From: Chitinivibrionales bacterium
Lineage (GTDB): Bacteria; Fibrobacterota; Chitinivibrionia; Chitinivibrionales; WJKA01
Assembly: GCA_014728295.1 (NCBI GenBank)
Contig: WJLW01000007.1
Location: 1-64,000 of the forward strand
DNA length: 64,000 nt
Direction of reading: 5' to 3'
The notes below the pieces were generated by a model. The model searched no databases, had not been told where the DNA came from, and saw nothing but the letters and a program-made list of their open reading frames with translations. The translations under genes were made by a program, and so were the position numbers. Each line of letters begins with the position of its first letter. Position 1 is the stretch's first letter. This document shows positions 37,320 to 46,755 of the stretch, piece by piece.

Positions 37320-37347
37320 CTTACAAACTTTGCCTGAGAATTTTTCT

Positions 37348-37384
37348 GCAGCGCTTTCCTGTAGGCGAAAGCGCTGCAATTTTT
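37348..37384 (+). terminator. Rho-independent terminator after the YceI gene
   Basis: GCAGCGCTTTC and GAAAGCGCTGC form a perfect 11-bp stem with an 8-base loop followed by AATTTTT. It ends the plus-strand transcript before the convergent efflux operon. Confidence 0.9.
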
Positions 37385-37442
37385 ATGGGTAGACCTCACA
37401 AGCATAGAAACGGGATGGTGGCCGACAACCGCGCAAAAGGGC

Positions 37443-38750
37443 TTATTCTACCGTCAACTGACCGGCTAACTGGCGCAAAACGGCATCGCTGAGCGCATAC
37501 TGAAATCGCGCTGCAGCAAAACGAGTGCGTGAGCGGGAAAAATCAAGCTGCGCTTCACGGTATTCCAATTCATCACTGTTCCCCAGTTCAAACTGCTCGC
37601 GGCTTATTGCCAGGTTCTTGTGTGCTGCAGCAACGGCTTCCTCTTCGAATGCGATTTGCGCGTACGCATTTTCGCGTCGCAGAAATTGTTCGGTGACCAG
37701 CGAGGTTATAATCAGTTCTCGATACTTTTTGCGCATTTTCGCACTGGATGCTTCGATCCTGGCATTTTGCACGGAAGTCAGGCGCTGGAATCCGGAGAGC
37801 AATGGGAGTGTCGCAGATAAGCCGACAGCACTCCGCGTCAGGTCAAAATCGGTTCGGGTGAAGCTTATCGATGCATTTGCCGCAAGAACCGGCCGGAATG
37901 CAGAGCGTGCAATGGCAAGGTCGCTTACCGCAATACGCTCCTGAATATCTTCGATAGAAATATCTGCGTTGTGTTTGCGGGTCAATTCCAGCCACAAGTG
38001 CACATCACCCGCCGGCGATTCAACTCTGAAATCGGCGCTAATTGGCGCCGGCCCCAGCGGATCTTCACCCAGCAGGACACGCAATTTACTTTGAGTTACC
38101 TGTAGCTCGATTTCTCGTGAAGAAACTACTGCCGAGTCGGCATTAAGCACTACCTTGTGACGCAACACTTCCCGCTCGGTGGCAGCGCCAAGCCTTTGGC
38201 GTTCAAGACTCCGGGCATATGATGATTTGGCAAGCTCAAGCTGCTGTTTTGCAATGTCAAGCAGATCCTGTGCGGATGCGAAGTTATAAAAGGCGGTGAT
38301 GACTTCGACAACCGTCAACTCGATTTGCCGGCGGCTGACAACCTCGCCTAGATCAACGCGATCGCCAATCTGGCGGTAAGCGTGAAACATACGAAACCCG
38401 TCAAAGACCGTCCAGTTTAAAAACGCTCCGACTGTGTAGCTTTCACCATCTGATGCGGACGTCGAAGCAACGGGAGCTGCATTGTCGGATTCCGCTTCGG
38501 CATGTTCGTAACCTGCTTGTGCATGTAGCTGTGGCAGCAGAGCGCCGTATTTCAATTTGTTCCGATTGCGTGCCTGCTGAGCAGCATTTCGGGCGATGCG
38601 AATGTTGAAGTTGGCTCCAAGCGATTTTTCGATTGCCCGGTCGAGCGTCAAGGTATCCGATACGGCCGGTGCACCGGTCAGTATTGCGCAGCTAAGCAGT
38701 ATTACCGCCACGAGCAAACCGGGTTGCACATTTTTATGCAGGGGTTTCAT
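37443..38750 (-). CDS. TolC-family outer-membrane efflux channel
   Basis: A 435-residue outer-membrane factor. ATG 38750 gives a signal peptide (MKPLHKNVQPGLLVAVILLS to about residue 32) and overlaps the end of the RND pump gene by 17 bases, so it is translationally coupled. The long alpha-helical coiled segments (NFNIRIARNAAQQARNRNKL, LELAKSSYARSLERQRLGAA, TEREVLRHKVVLNADSAVVS) and the internal duplication of the TolC fold are visible. It provides the exit duct for the RND pump and adaptor encoded just upstream. Third gene of the adaptor-pump-channel operon. Confidence 0.93.
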   Translation of the reverse strand: MKPLHKNVQPGLLVAVILLSCAILTGAPAVSDTLTLDRAIEKSLGANFNIRIARNAAQQARNRNKLKYGALLPQLHAQAGYEHAEAESDNAAPVASTSASDGESYTVGAFLNWTVFDGFRMFHAYRQIGDRVDLGEVVSRRQIELTVVEVITAFYNFASAQDLLDIAKQQLELAKSSYARSLERQRLGAATEREVLRHKVVLNADSAVVSSREIELQVTQSKLRVLLGEDPLGPAPISADFRVESPAGDVHLWLELTRKHNADISIEDIQERIAVSDLAIARSAFRPVLAANASISFTRTDFDLTRSAVGLSATLPLLSGFQRLTSVQNARIEASSAKMRKKYRELIITSLVTEQFLRRENAYAQIAFEEEAVAAAHKNLAISREQFELGNSDELEYREAQLDFSRSRTRFAAARFQYALSDAVLRQLAGQLTVE

Positions 38751-41700
38751 TTTGCATGCTTTGTTGAGGGGGAAACTCTCCCAGCCGTTTAGCTTCGAGC
38801 ACGGCCGGTTCAACAGATTCTCTTGATATGTTTCGGGTAAATACTCTTTCATAATAATACCGTACTGAGTTGAGTATCATAAAAAGCGTCGGTGCGAAAA
38901 AGAGAATAAAAATCGAGCCGAAAATAAGCCCGTATGAAATTGATATCGCCATTGGAATCAGGAATTGCGCTTGAGTGCTGTTCTCCAGTATCAGCGGCAT
39001 CATTCCGGCAACGGTTGTAATGGTCGTTAGCACAATAGCTCGCAGGCGCGAAACTCCGGCTGCGTGCACGGCATCAAAAAGCGCCATGCCTTTGCGCAGA
39101 TTGATATTGATCTGATCGATCAGCACGATGCTGTCATTTATCACGATGCCGGCCAGGGCAATCAAGCCAAAAGTTGACAATCGGGAAACGAGCATGCCGT
39201 GAAAAAAATGCCCCCAGATCGCACCGGCCAGGCCGAACGGGATCATGATTATAATCAGCAAAGATTGCAGTGGCGAGCGGAACACGAGAATCAACAAAAT
39301 CACAATGCCGATAAGCGCAGGTGGAAAAGACGTTTTGAATGATTCGGCGAATTTTGCATTGTTGCGCTCGCGGCCCTCATAAGAAACTTGCACACCATGC
39401 ACCCGTGCGAGTACTTCGGGGGCAATTTTGTCCTTTATTTCCTCCATGATCGCTGCAGATGAGGCTTCAGGATTTGCCATGTCGGCTTCAACGCGGACTT
39501 CCCGTTGACCGTTGAGGTGGCGGATAGCCGCCCGGCCGCGGCCTGTTTGGTGGGTTGCCAGAGTTTTTAGCGGAAATTCCTGCCCGTGCGCAGTTCGGAT
39601 ACGCATGTTTTCGAGATAGCCGAGAGCCGCCCGATCCTCATCTCGGTAGCGCACCCAGATTCGAATTTCGTCCTGCCCGCGCTGGAAGCGTTGTATTTCG
39701 TATCCGAAAAATCCCTGGCGTATTTGCCCGGCAATATCACTCAGTGCCAGGCCCGCCGCATGAGCCGCAGGTGTCAAGGTAAGCCTTATTTCCCGCTGTC
39801 CTTCCACGTCGGAGTCGACAATGTCTTTGAGATCGGAAAATTCAGCCAACCTGGCCTTCAGGAGGTTTTTGGCTTTTTCCAGCTCGGTGAGGTTGTCGCT
39901 GAGCAGGGAGACCGATATGGGCTTGCCCCAGAAGCTGTTAAGAAAAGAAAACTTTTGCATGCCGGGCACCATGCCGACCGAGTTGCGCAGCCGGTTTGCC
40001 ACCACATAGGCGCGCATGTTTCGTTCCCGGGCAGGGAGCAGCTCTACCGTCAATTGCCCCGCGTGACTGCCTTCATCACCGAGCCTGTTGCTGCCGACAT
40101 CCCGTTTTACAGAAAGTATGACGTCCTTATTATCCGGCCGTTCTTGCTTGAGTTGCGTGTTTAGAGCCCACGCTTTGCGTTCGATCATATGCAGTACCGA
40201 ATCGGTCACCCGTTCATTGGTTCCGGTGGTAAGCGCGATATTCATGTTAACCTCATCCCGGTCGATAAACGGCTGGGGACTGAACTCGACGAATTTTCCG
40301 CGGACCAGACCGGAGGTTATGAATATGAACACAAGGGCGATCGCAAGAACAATCGGTACATTTTTAAGCGACCAGCGCAGCGCCGGTGCGTATAACCGAT
40401 GTGCAAGCAAAAGGTGCAATGATTCCAGCGCTTTGCGCATTTTGCCGGATCGGGACTGTTGCAGTCCTTTTGAATGCGCAAGGTGCGAGGGAAGAATAAA
40501 AAACGACTCGAGAAGCGAAAAAATCAGCGTTCCTACAACCACCAGCGCCAGTTGCCAGATGAAGCTACCCAATTGCCCCTGGAAGAAAAAAAACGGCGTA
40601 AATGCCAGTATTGTCGTCAATACCGACGTGAAGACCGGAGCTACCACCGCCAGCAAACCACCTGCCGCCGCTTTTTCGGCGCGCATGCCCTGCTCATAGC
40701 GCTGGAAGATACTTTCAGCAACAACAATGGCATCATCGACCAATATTCCGACAACAATGATCATGCCGAAAAGGGAAATCACATTGAGCGTAATGCCCGC
40801 AAAGTTGGCAATGATGAACATTCCGGCAAATGATATGGGAATGCCGACGGCAACCCACCCCGAAATGCGCCAGTTCAGAAAAAGAGTAAGCACGATTATC
40901 ACCAGCGCAAAGCCGATGATGCCGTTGCGCCTGAGCAGATCAATGCGTTCCTTGAGCAGGATCGTTGCATCCTCAACTATTTGAATGTTGATCTCCGGAT
41001 TCATCTCTGCAAAGGCCGGTACGACTTCTTTGACCTTTTCCGCTATGTAAAGCAGGTCTTCTTCTCGTGTTTTGTCGACGGTGACAACAATTGCCCGTTG
41101 ATTATTCAGAAAGGTGAGATTTGGCGATTCTTCCCATTTCTCCCTAACGGAAGCAATGTCCCGAACGCGCAAAATAGTACCGTCCTCCAGGCTTCTCAGA
41201 ATGATGTCGCCAACTTCATCGGCAAAATCTTTGCGGCCGTAGGCTCTAATCAGGATGCTTTCTTCGGGGGTGCGCAATGTTCCGCCGGATATATCGATAT
41301 TGGCCGCCCGGACCGCCTGTGCAATATCTGCAAATGTCAATTTGTATCTGCGCATATCGCTTTCGGAAGCTTCAATGGCAATCTCTCGGGAAGGCAATCC
41401 CTGCAAGCTGACCTGTGAGATGCCTTCGACTGCGATAAGCTGTTCCCGGAATTCTTCTGCACGTTCCTTGAGCGACCAGAGATCGGCATCACCGAACAGT
41501 GCCACCGATATCGTGCGCGCCCGAAATTTTTGCGCCGCAACGAGTGGTTTCTCAGCGCCCTCGGGGTAATCCGCAATGCGGTCAATTGCATTCTTGATGT
41601 CGTCGTACGCTTTGTCAACGCTATATTTGTCACCTACTTCAACGGTGATAATACCTATATTTTCGCGGGATACGGATGAGGTACGGTCGATGCCCTGAAT

Positions 41701-41922
41701 GCCTTCGAGATTGCGCTCGATTTTGAGGACAATTCCCTCTTCGATTTCGGTTGGTGACGCCCCCGGATAGGTAACGGTAACAGTTATGACCTTGCTTTCC
41801 AGCTCAGGGAAAAAAGACGTTTTCATATTGAGCAGCGAGCTTGCACCGAAAACCAGAATTGCCCCCATAAGGACATTGGCCCAGACGGGGTATTTGATGA
41901 AGTATTCAACCAGCTTCTTCAT
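38734..41922 (-). CDS. RND-family efflux pump, inner-membrane subunit
   Basis: A 1062-residue AcrB/MexB-like proton-driven transporter. The duplicated topology is clear: a first membrane helix (VWANVLMGAILVFGASSL), a large periplasmic loop, six membrane helices including GMIIVVGILVDDAIVVAESI with the acidic pair used for proton transfer, a second loop and a second helix set (STFGLIALAGIVINDSIVLI). Sequence is closer to the broad-range multidrug/lipid exporters than to metal CusA types (no Met clusters seen). ATG 41922 has GAAAGG upstream. It sits between the adaptor gene (12-base gap) and the TolC gene (overlap). Substrate unknown. Confidence 0.95.
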   Translation of the reverse strand: MKKLVEYFIKYPVWANVLMGAILVFGASSLLNMKTSFFPELESKVITVTVTYPGASPTEIEEGIVLKIERNLEGIQGIDRTSSVSRENIGIITVEVGDKYSVDKAYDDIKNAIDRIADYPEGAEKPLVAAQKFRARTISVALFGDADLWSLKERAEEFREQLIAVEGISQVSLQGLPSREIAIEASESDMRRYKLTFADIAQAVRAANIDISGGTLRTPEESILIRAYGRKDFADEVGDIILRSLEDGTILRVRDIASVREKWEESPNLTFLNNQRAIVVTVDKTREEDLLYIAEKVKEVVPAFAEMNPEINIQIVEDATILLKERIDLLRRNGIIGFALVIIVLTLFLNWRISGWVAVGIPISFAGMFIIANFAGITLNVISLFGMIIVVGILVDDAIVVAESIFQRYEQGMRAEKAAAGGLLAVVAPVFTSVLTTILAFTPFFFFQGQLGSFIWQLALVVVGTLIFSLLESFFILPSHLAHSKGLQQSRSGKMRKALESLHLLLAHRLYAPALRWSLKNVPIVLAIALVFIFITSGLVRGKFVEFSPQPFIDRDEVNMNIALTTGTNERVTDSVLHMIERKAWALNTQLKQERPDNKDVILSVKRDVGSNRLGDEGSHAGQLTVELLPARERNMRAYVVANRLRNSVGMVPGMQKFSFLNSFWGKPISVSLLSDNLTELEKAKNLLKARLAEFSDLKDIVDSDVEGQREIRLTLTPAAHAAGLALSDIAGQIRQGFFGYEIQRFQRGQDEIRIWVRYRDEDRAALGYLENMRIRTAHGQEFPLKTLATHQTGRGRAAIRHLNGQREVRVEADMANPEASSAAIMEEIKDKIAPEVLARVHGVQVSYEGRERNNAKFAESFKTSFPPALIGIVILLILVFRSPLQSLLIIIMIPFGLAGAIWGHFFHGMLVSRLSTFGLIALAGIVINDSIVLIDQININLRKGMALFDAVHAAGVSRLRAIVLTTITTVAGMMPLILENSTQAQFLIPMAISISYGLIFGSIFILFFAPTLFMILNSVRYYYERVFTRNISRESVEPAVLEAKRLGEFPPQQSMQNETPA

Positions 41923-41933
41923 GTCGCGGCCTT

Positions 41934-43052
41934 TCAGTTCACCACAGAGGCCTTAACCCGCATGCCGGGGATAGCGTCCTGCATTGATTCAACCACGACG
42001 GTATCACCTCTGTGCAGTCCCGAGGTAACATAGGCATCCTGCAGACTGAGATATGCCGTCTCCACCGCAACGGGCTGCAGCATGCCGCCGGCAACTTTGA
42101 ACATTTCCGACTTGTTGTACAATGCCGCGCGCGGCAAAACGGTGGCATTTGACAGCGCCGGACCCTGCAGGTGAACTTCCGCCAGAAGTCCGTCCTTGAT
42201 TTGCGGAGCTTGCCTGCCGTTAAGCAAAATGAATACCGGGATGGTTTGCATCCGGTCGTCGATTATATCACCAATTCGGTCAATTTTACCTTGATAAGTC
42301 AGGTTGCCGATGCGAATTTCTGCTTTGGAGTCAACGCGGGCAAAGCGGACTTCCGTCTGACTCAGCGCAATTTCGATTTCTTTTATGTCGCTGCGTACAA
42401 TTGTTCCAACCGCTGAGCCGGCATGCACCATAGATCCCGGCGAGATCGCGGCATCGGCGACTACCCCGGCAAAGGGAGCACGAATGAAGTGTTTTTCCCA
42501 CGTAAGCCGCTGGTTTTGAGCCATGTAATAGAGCCGGTAGAAATTGAAACGGGCGATAAAAAGCTTCTCCCGAGGCGATGATGTTTTTGGCAGTTGAGGC
42601 AGATTCGAATCGGTCAATTCCCTGAAAAAGGTTTCCCATTTGGAATAGGAGTCGGGCAGGTCGGTCTTGAGGTCCGGGAGGAATTTGGCAACGGCATTGA
42701 GCAGTTCGCTCAGGGTCGTGCGGTAATTGTTGAGGGCAACATTATCGTCAATTCGAAAGAGCAGCTCACCTTTGGCAAGCGATCTTCCTTTGCGCAGAAC
42801 GAATCCTTTGCTCAGGACAATGCCGGGCACTTCCGGGGTCAATCGCACACGGTCTCTGGCCCGAACACGTCCAAGCGCAACAATTTGCGGCCTGGCGTCG
42901 GTGTACTCGACAATCTTTGCGGCCACCGCCCGTTCGAAGGGCCTGGAAGGTTTGCGCCGCTGCTCTTTTTCGCGGGACGCCATCACATTCATAATAAGAA
43001 TGCCTATTGCCAAAATGACGATAGGCAGGATTGCTTTGCGCAGAAATTTCAT
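41934..43052 (-). CDS. RND efflux periplasmic adaptor (membrane fusion protein)
   Basis: A 372-residue adaptor. ATG 43052 follows AAGGAGC; residues 1-24 form an N-terminal signal anchor (AILPIVILAIGILIMNVMAS). It has the lipoyl/biotinyl half-motifs (VRLTPEVPGIVLSKGFVLRK, HFIRAPFAGVVADAAISPGS), a short helical hairpin that is unusually compact between them, a beta-barrel domain (EIEIALSQTEVRFARVDSKA) and a membrane-proximal domain. It links the pump and the TolC channel. First gene of the operon, so the control region lies in 43053-43300. No local regulator is divergent from it. Confidence 0.93.
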   Translation of the reverse strand: MKFLRKAILPIVILAIGILIMNVMASREKEQRRKPSRPFERAVAAKIVEYTDARPQIVALGRVRARDRVRLTPEVPGIVLSKGFVLRKGRSLAKGELLFRIDDNVALNNYRTTLSELLNAVAKFLPDLKTDLPDSYSKWETFFRELTDSNLPQLPKTSSPREKLFIARFNFYRLYYMAQNQRLTWEKHFIRAPFAGVVADAAISPGSMVHAGSAVGTIVRSDIKEIEIALSQTEVRFARVDSKAEIRIGNLTYQGKIDRIGDIIDDRMQTIPVFILLNGRQAPQIKDGLLAEVHLQGPALSNATVLPRAALYNKSEMFKVAGGMLQPVAVETAYLSLQDAYVTSGLHRGDTVVVESMQDAIPGMRVKASVVN

Positions 43053-43678
43053 TATTGCTCCTTATGGTTCCTTTAGTAATGTTGACTAAGTTAGACACTT
43101 CTTTTTTTGCATACCTCGCGGTTGCGTTTGATAATAAGCAAATAATTTGCCATATTGCGCAGTTAAGCTTTTGCAGAGATGTGCTGCGAAACTATGCTGA
43201 TTCTACTCATATTGCAATTGCCGGTGCTGCAATTCTGATTCTCTGTCATATGTTTAGTGCACAAAGACAAGGGGAGATACCATACATTTATGAACCATTC
43301 TAGCGCCCGGCCAGTCCCCAGCATCATCCTGGTCGGAGCATTTGATCAACACTGTCGTGCGCTATGAGAACGATTTGTTCTGCATAGAAAAGGCAGAAGG
43401 CACTATCGAGTCGGAGGTTGAACGTGCGATTGGCAGTGGTCGTGCTAAAAGGAGCAGCCTATGCGCAGCTCGATACCAAAATCAGCTCTATACATATCTC
43501 AGGCCCGAATCACAGGTGGGCAGGGCATCCGTTTTAGCGTCTGCTGCGCAGCACGCTGACAGGAGCATTGGTCAAACCGATAGTATATTTCCAGTCACAA
43601 AATGCTATATTCCTTTACCAGCAAAAGATTCCGGCCATTTCTCGAGCCGAACGGGAACTCCAGAGAAGGATTCAGACG
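43053..43678. other. 626-base gap without a convincing gene
   Basis: This space between the divergent efflux operon and the Ntn-hydrolase gene is AT-richer on its left side, where the efflux promoter should lie. A 37-codon frame at 43424-43537 (plus) starts with GTG seven bases after GGAGG and reads RLAVVVLKGAAYAQLDTKIS, but nothing supports it as a gene. Other short frames overlap in several phases. I see no repeats, RNA gene or recognisable remnant. Confidence 0.3.
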
Positions 43679-44779
43679 GTGAAATTCTGGATGGTAATCG
43701 TGGTGCTGGTTATTTCATACGGCAGCCGCGCGTGTACAACTTTTTTTCTCAAGGAAAAGGGCGCGCTCATTTTTGGCATGAATTACGACTGGCTCTTTGG
43801 GAGAGGATATCTGGTTCAGAACAATAAGTGTATCGCCAAAACAGCTTTCGAGCAGAAAAATCCGGCAGAATGGGTTTCAAGTTACGGGAGCATTACCTTT
43901 AATCAGTACGGCATAGACTTTCCTATTTGCGGTATGAACGAAACAGGACTTGCTATTGGCGTCATGTGGCATGTGATCTCAATCTATCCGTTCTTTGCCG
44001 ATAAACGCAAAGAGATAGACAACATGCAATGGGTGCAATATCAACTGGACAATTGCAGCTCGGTCGACGACGTAATCGCAACCGATCAATTTTTACGTGT
44101 CAATCCGGTTTCGAAAGCCAAAGTTCATTATCTGGTGGCGGATGCCGGGGGCAATTGTGCCGCTATCGAATTCTTTCATGGCAGAATGAAAGTAAGCCGG
44201 GGGGATGGACTTCCGGTGGCCGTATTGACAAACAGCACCTATCACCGCACGGCGGCTCGCCTGGACAAATATGCAAGTTGGGGTGGCAGCAGGCCCATTC
44301 CATCGGGAAGCGGAACACAGGACCGGTTTATGCGTACCGCCCACCATCTTTGCCGAGATGATACCGGACATACAAGCGCCCTTGCCAAAGCCCGATTTGT
44401 GCTAAAGCAGGCCGAGCAGCCGGATTATACGAAATGGAGTATTGCATTTGATCTTATTGCAGGGCGTATCCATTTTAAAACCTTGCACACAAAACACTAT
44501 CGCTCCTTCGATGTGCCTGAAGCGGCATTCGAATGTGGCTCGGGACTGTTGCTTGCCGACATTGCCGCGCCGGGCGATGTGCTGCTATCCGAAGCGTGGC
44601 GGCCGTACAGCAGAGATCTGCACGTCGATCTTGTCAAGGGGTCTTTTTTTAATACGCCGCTCCTGCGCTATATGCCGATGAAGTTTCTGCAATCCACCTG
44701 GGAGTATCCCGAAACGCATGAATGCAGGATCCAGATGCAGGCTGAAAAGAGCGTGCATCAAACAAATCCGCAGCACTAA
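43679..44779 (+). CDS. Exported linear-amide C-N hydrolase (choloylglycine hydrolase/Ntn family)
   Basis: A 366-residue Ntn hydrolase. GTG 43679 has AAGGA eight bases upstream. Residues 1-18 (FWMVIVVLVISYGSRA) are a signal peptide, and cleavage before Cys19 would expose the N-terminal nucleophile (CTTFFLKEKGALIFGMNYDW), the arrangement of choloylglycine hydrolases and penicillin V acylases. GMNYDW, GMNETGLAIGV and the later VAVLTNSTYH match family motifs (oxyanion and substrate residues). So activation is likely coupled to export. Substrates of the family are bile-acid amides, penicillin V or acyl-homoserine lactones; here unknown. No neighbours of related function. Confidence 0.85.
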   Translation: MKFWMVIVVLVISYGSRACTTFFLKEKGALIFGMNYDWLFGRGYLVQNNKCIAKTAFEQKNPAEWVSSYGSITFNQYGIDFPICGMNETGLAIGVMWHVISIYPFFADKRKEIDNMQWVQYQLDNCSSVDDVIATDQFLRVNPVSKAKVHYLVADAGGNCAAIEFFHGRMKVSRGDGLPVAVLTNSTYHRTAARLDKYASWGGSRPIPSGSGTQDRFMRTAHHLCRDDTGHTSALAKARFVLKQAEQPDYTKWSIAFDLIAGRIHFKTLHTKHYRSFDVPEAAFECGSGLLLADIAAPGDVLLSEAWRPYSRDLHVDLVKGSFFNTPLLRYMPMKFLQSTWEYPETHECRIQMQAEKSVHQTNPQH

Positions 44780-44856
44780 TCGTCCGGCTGCATCCCCGGT
44801 GTGCACCCGATGAAAAAAGGTGTGCCGATCTTCCAGCCATAAGATAGGGTAATGTT

Positions 44857-45189
44857 ATGTTCGATGGTCTGGTAAAAGTATCCAACGCCGCAAAATACCT
44901 TCCCGAACGTATCGTCTGGAACCTGGCAATCAATGGATTTGTCGTTTCGGACAATTGCCTTATTTATCAATTAAAAGGATTCAGGCATTTGCGATTGAAG
45001 CAAGTACACTATTCCGTTCCGCAGGCCTATGAGGAGCTGCTTGCTCGACACGGAACCAGATTCAAAATATTTTTCATCATATATGACGGTAATATCTGTA
45101 CCTTGATGATGTTTCCACGCTGGTGTCCATACGCCGACACCATTGCACATGGTGTAATAAACCAATGTGCACGATTTGTGAATGATTGA
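44857..45189 (+). CDS. Doubtful small hypothetical protein
   Basis: The 442 bases between the Ntn hydrolase and rtcB contain one 110-codon plus-strand frame (ATG 44857, weak AGGG upstream), encoding a protein with no recognised motif. On the minus strand two 64-codon frames in the same phase (45165-44971 and 44970-44776) are separated by a single TAA and look about as protein-like, so a decayed minus-strand gene is an alternative. Neither can be preferred from sequence alone. Codon choice is ordinary in both. Confidence 0.25.
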   Translation: MFDGLVKVSNAAKYLPERIVWNLAINGFVVSDNCLIYQLKGFRHLRLKQVHYSVPQAYEELLARHGTRFKIFFIIYDGNICTLMMFPRWCPYADTIAHGVINQCARFVND

Positions 45190-45221
45190 AGATCCATGCT
45201 CCCCGTCAGGAAATACGGCAC

Positions 45222-46550
45222 ATGATAGAAATTAAAGGCAAGTATACCACGGCAAAAGTCATGATTGACGATGTAGAGCCGATCTGTGCTTCGCAAATCC
45301 ACACTTTTGTCAACCATGCCGCCTTTACCAATCCGGTCGCTATCATGCCCGACACGCATGCCGGCAAGGGATCGGTGATCGGCTTTACGATGAAATTGTC
45401 CGATAGGATCATCCCAAATGTCGTGGGCGTTGACATCGGCTGCGGAATGCTTTCAACCAATATCGGCAACCGTTTTCCGATGTCGTTTGAGTTGCTCGAT
45501 CACAAACTTCGCCGGCGTATCCCGTTCGGCCATAACGTGCACGATCACGCTGTGCTCAAGATGAAAAAAGAGTTTCCCTGGCATGCGGCAAACGTCAAGG
45601 CCGAGAAGTTCAGCGCGGCGTATCGGGACGAATTCGGCATACGACTCGAACCGCCTCGTTACACAAATGACTGGTTTTTGGAGAAGTGTGAGATAATCGG
45701 CGGCGCAGCACGCAGGACGAAAAACTCGCTGGGCACGCTTGGTGGCGGCAATCATTTCATCGAAATCGGTATCTCGGGTGTAGATGATTACTGGATTACC
45801 GTCCATTCCGGTTCGCGCAATTTCGGCAAACGTGTCTGTGACTTCTGGCAGAACATGGCCGCCAAGTGGATTAAGAAAAACAAAAAGAATGAATTGCGCG
45901 CCATGATCGAATCGATTCGAACCACGGCCGGCGCAAAAGATATCCCGCGCCTGATTAAGCAGGCAAAAGCAGCGTCCCAACTCAATGACATCTCGCTCAA
46001 CGGACTCGAATGGCTCGAGGGTAAAATGGCGGCGGATTATCTGTTCGACATGATCTTTGCGCAGACCTATGCCGAGCAGAATCGGGCATATATGGCCGGA
46101 ATAATCACCGATACGCTCAAGGTCGAGCCGGTTGAAACTATTGAAACGGTGCATAATTACATTGATTTTAACGATTTCATTATCCGTAAAGGCGCTATTC
46201 GCGCCTACACGGGCGAGCGCATGATCATTCCCTTCAACATGCGGGACGGCATTCTGGTATGTGAAGGCAAGTCCAATGCTGTCTGGAACAATTCCGCTCC
46301 CCACGGAGCAGGGCGGGTGATGAGTCGCACTCAGGCTAAAAAGGAACTTACCGTCGACGCCTTCAAAGAGCAGATGCAGGGCATATTTTCAACATCGGTG
46401 GGCATGGGCACACTGGACGAAAGCCCCGACGCGTATAAAAGCTCGAAAATTATAGAGGAAGCGATTGGGGAGACTGCGGCGATTAAATTTAAAATTAAGC
46501 CGCTTCACAATCTCAAAGATACGGGCGGCCCGCCGCGGCGCAGGAAGTGA
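45222..46550 (+). CDS. rtcB: RtcB family RNA-splicing ligase
   Basis: A 442-residue GTP- and manganese-dependent RNA ligase joining 2',3'-cyclic phosphate or 3'-phosphate ends to 5'-OH ends. Metal ligands are seen in GVDIGCGM, LGGGNHFIE and WITVHSGSRNFG; the guanylylated histidine is in NSAPHGAGR; NYID and the C-terminal KPLHNLKDTG also fit. Length is that of the shorter RtcB forms. ATG 45222 has a modest ribosome site (CAGGAAA). In bacteria RtcB repairs tRNA or rRNA after ribotoxin cuts, often with rtcA and rtcR; neither is present here, and no archease is adjacent. Confidence 0.95.
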   Translation: MIEIKGKYTTAKVMIDDVEPICASQIHTFVNHAAFTNPVAIMPDTHAGKGSVIGFTMKLSDRIIPNVVGVDIGCGMLSTNIGNRFPMSFELLDHKLRRRIPFGHNVHDHAVLKMKKEFPWHAANVKAEKFSAAYRDEFGIRLEPPRYTNDWFLEKCEIIGGAARRTKNSLGTLGGGNHFIEIGISGVDDYWITVHSGSRNFGKRVCDFWQNMAAKWIKKNKKNELRAMIESIRTTAGAKDIPRLIKQAKAASQLNDISLNGLEWLEGKMAADYLFDMIFAQTYAEQNRAYMAGIITDTLKVEPVETIETVHNYIDFNDFIIRKGAIRAYTGERMIIPFNMRDGILVCEGKSNAVWNNSAPHGAGRVMSRTQAKKELTVDAFKEQMQGIFSTSVGMGTLDESPDAYKSSKIIEEAIGETAAIKFKIKPLHNLKDTGGPPRRRK

Positions 46551-46652
46551 TCGGCAATGCTGTAAGCTCTGCAGCGTTTTCGGAAATAATATCCTGCACG
46601 GTAAGCTTGCTTGCATTTCGCCTGACGGCCGGACTTGACCCAAAATTATGAT

Positions 46653-46681
46653 TTGCCAAATTTGCGTAAACCTGATATAAT
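46653..46681 (+). promoter_or_regulatory. Sigma-70-like promoter for the cyclase-HDOD pair
   Basis: TTGCCA, a 17-base spacer and a perfect TATAAT lie 75 bases before the cyclase start in an otherwise gene-free 205-base gap. Confidence 0.6.
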
Positions 46682-46755
46682 CAATCCAAACGAAGCAAAT
46701 CGGATATGTTGTCATATTATTATCCGCAGGTGGCGCCTGCGCGCAGAAAGCCGGT

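Noticed and set aside
43424..43537. 37-codon frame with a good ribosome site (GGAGG) and GTG start
   Set aside because: Too short and without any homologous pattern; could be chance. Mentioned in the gap description only.
43342..43827. 161-codon plus-strand frame ahead of the Ntn hydrolase
   Set aside because: Overlaps the well-supported hydrolase start in another phase, has no ribosome site and no recognisable motif.
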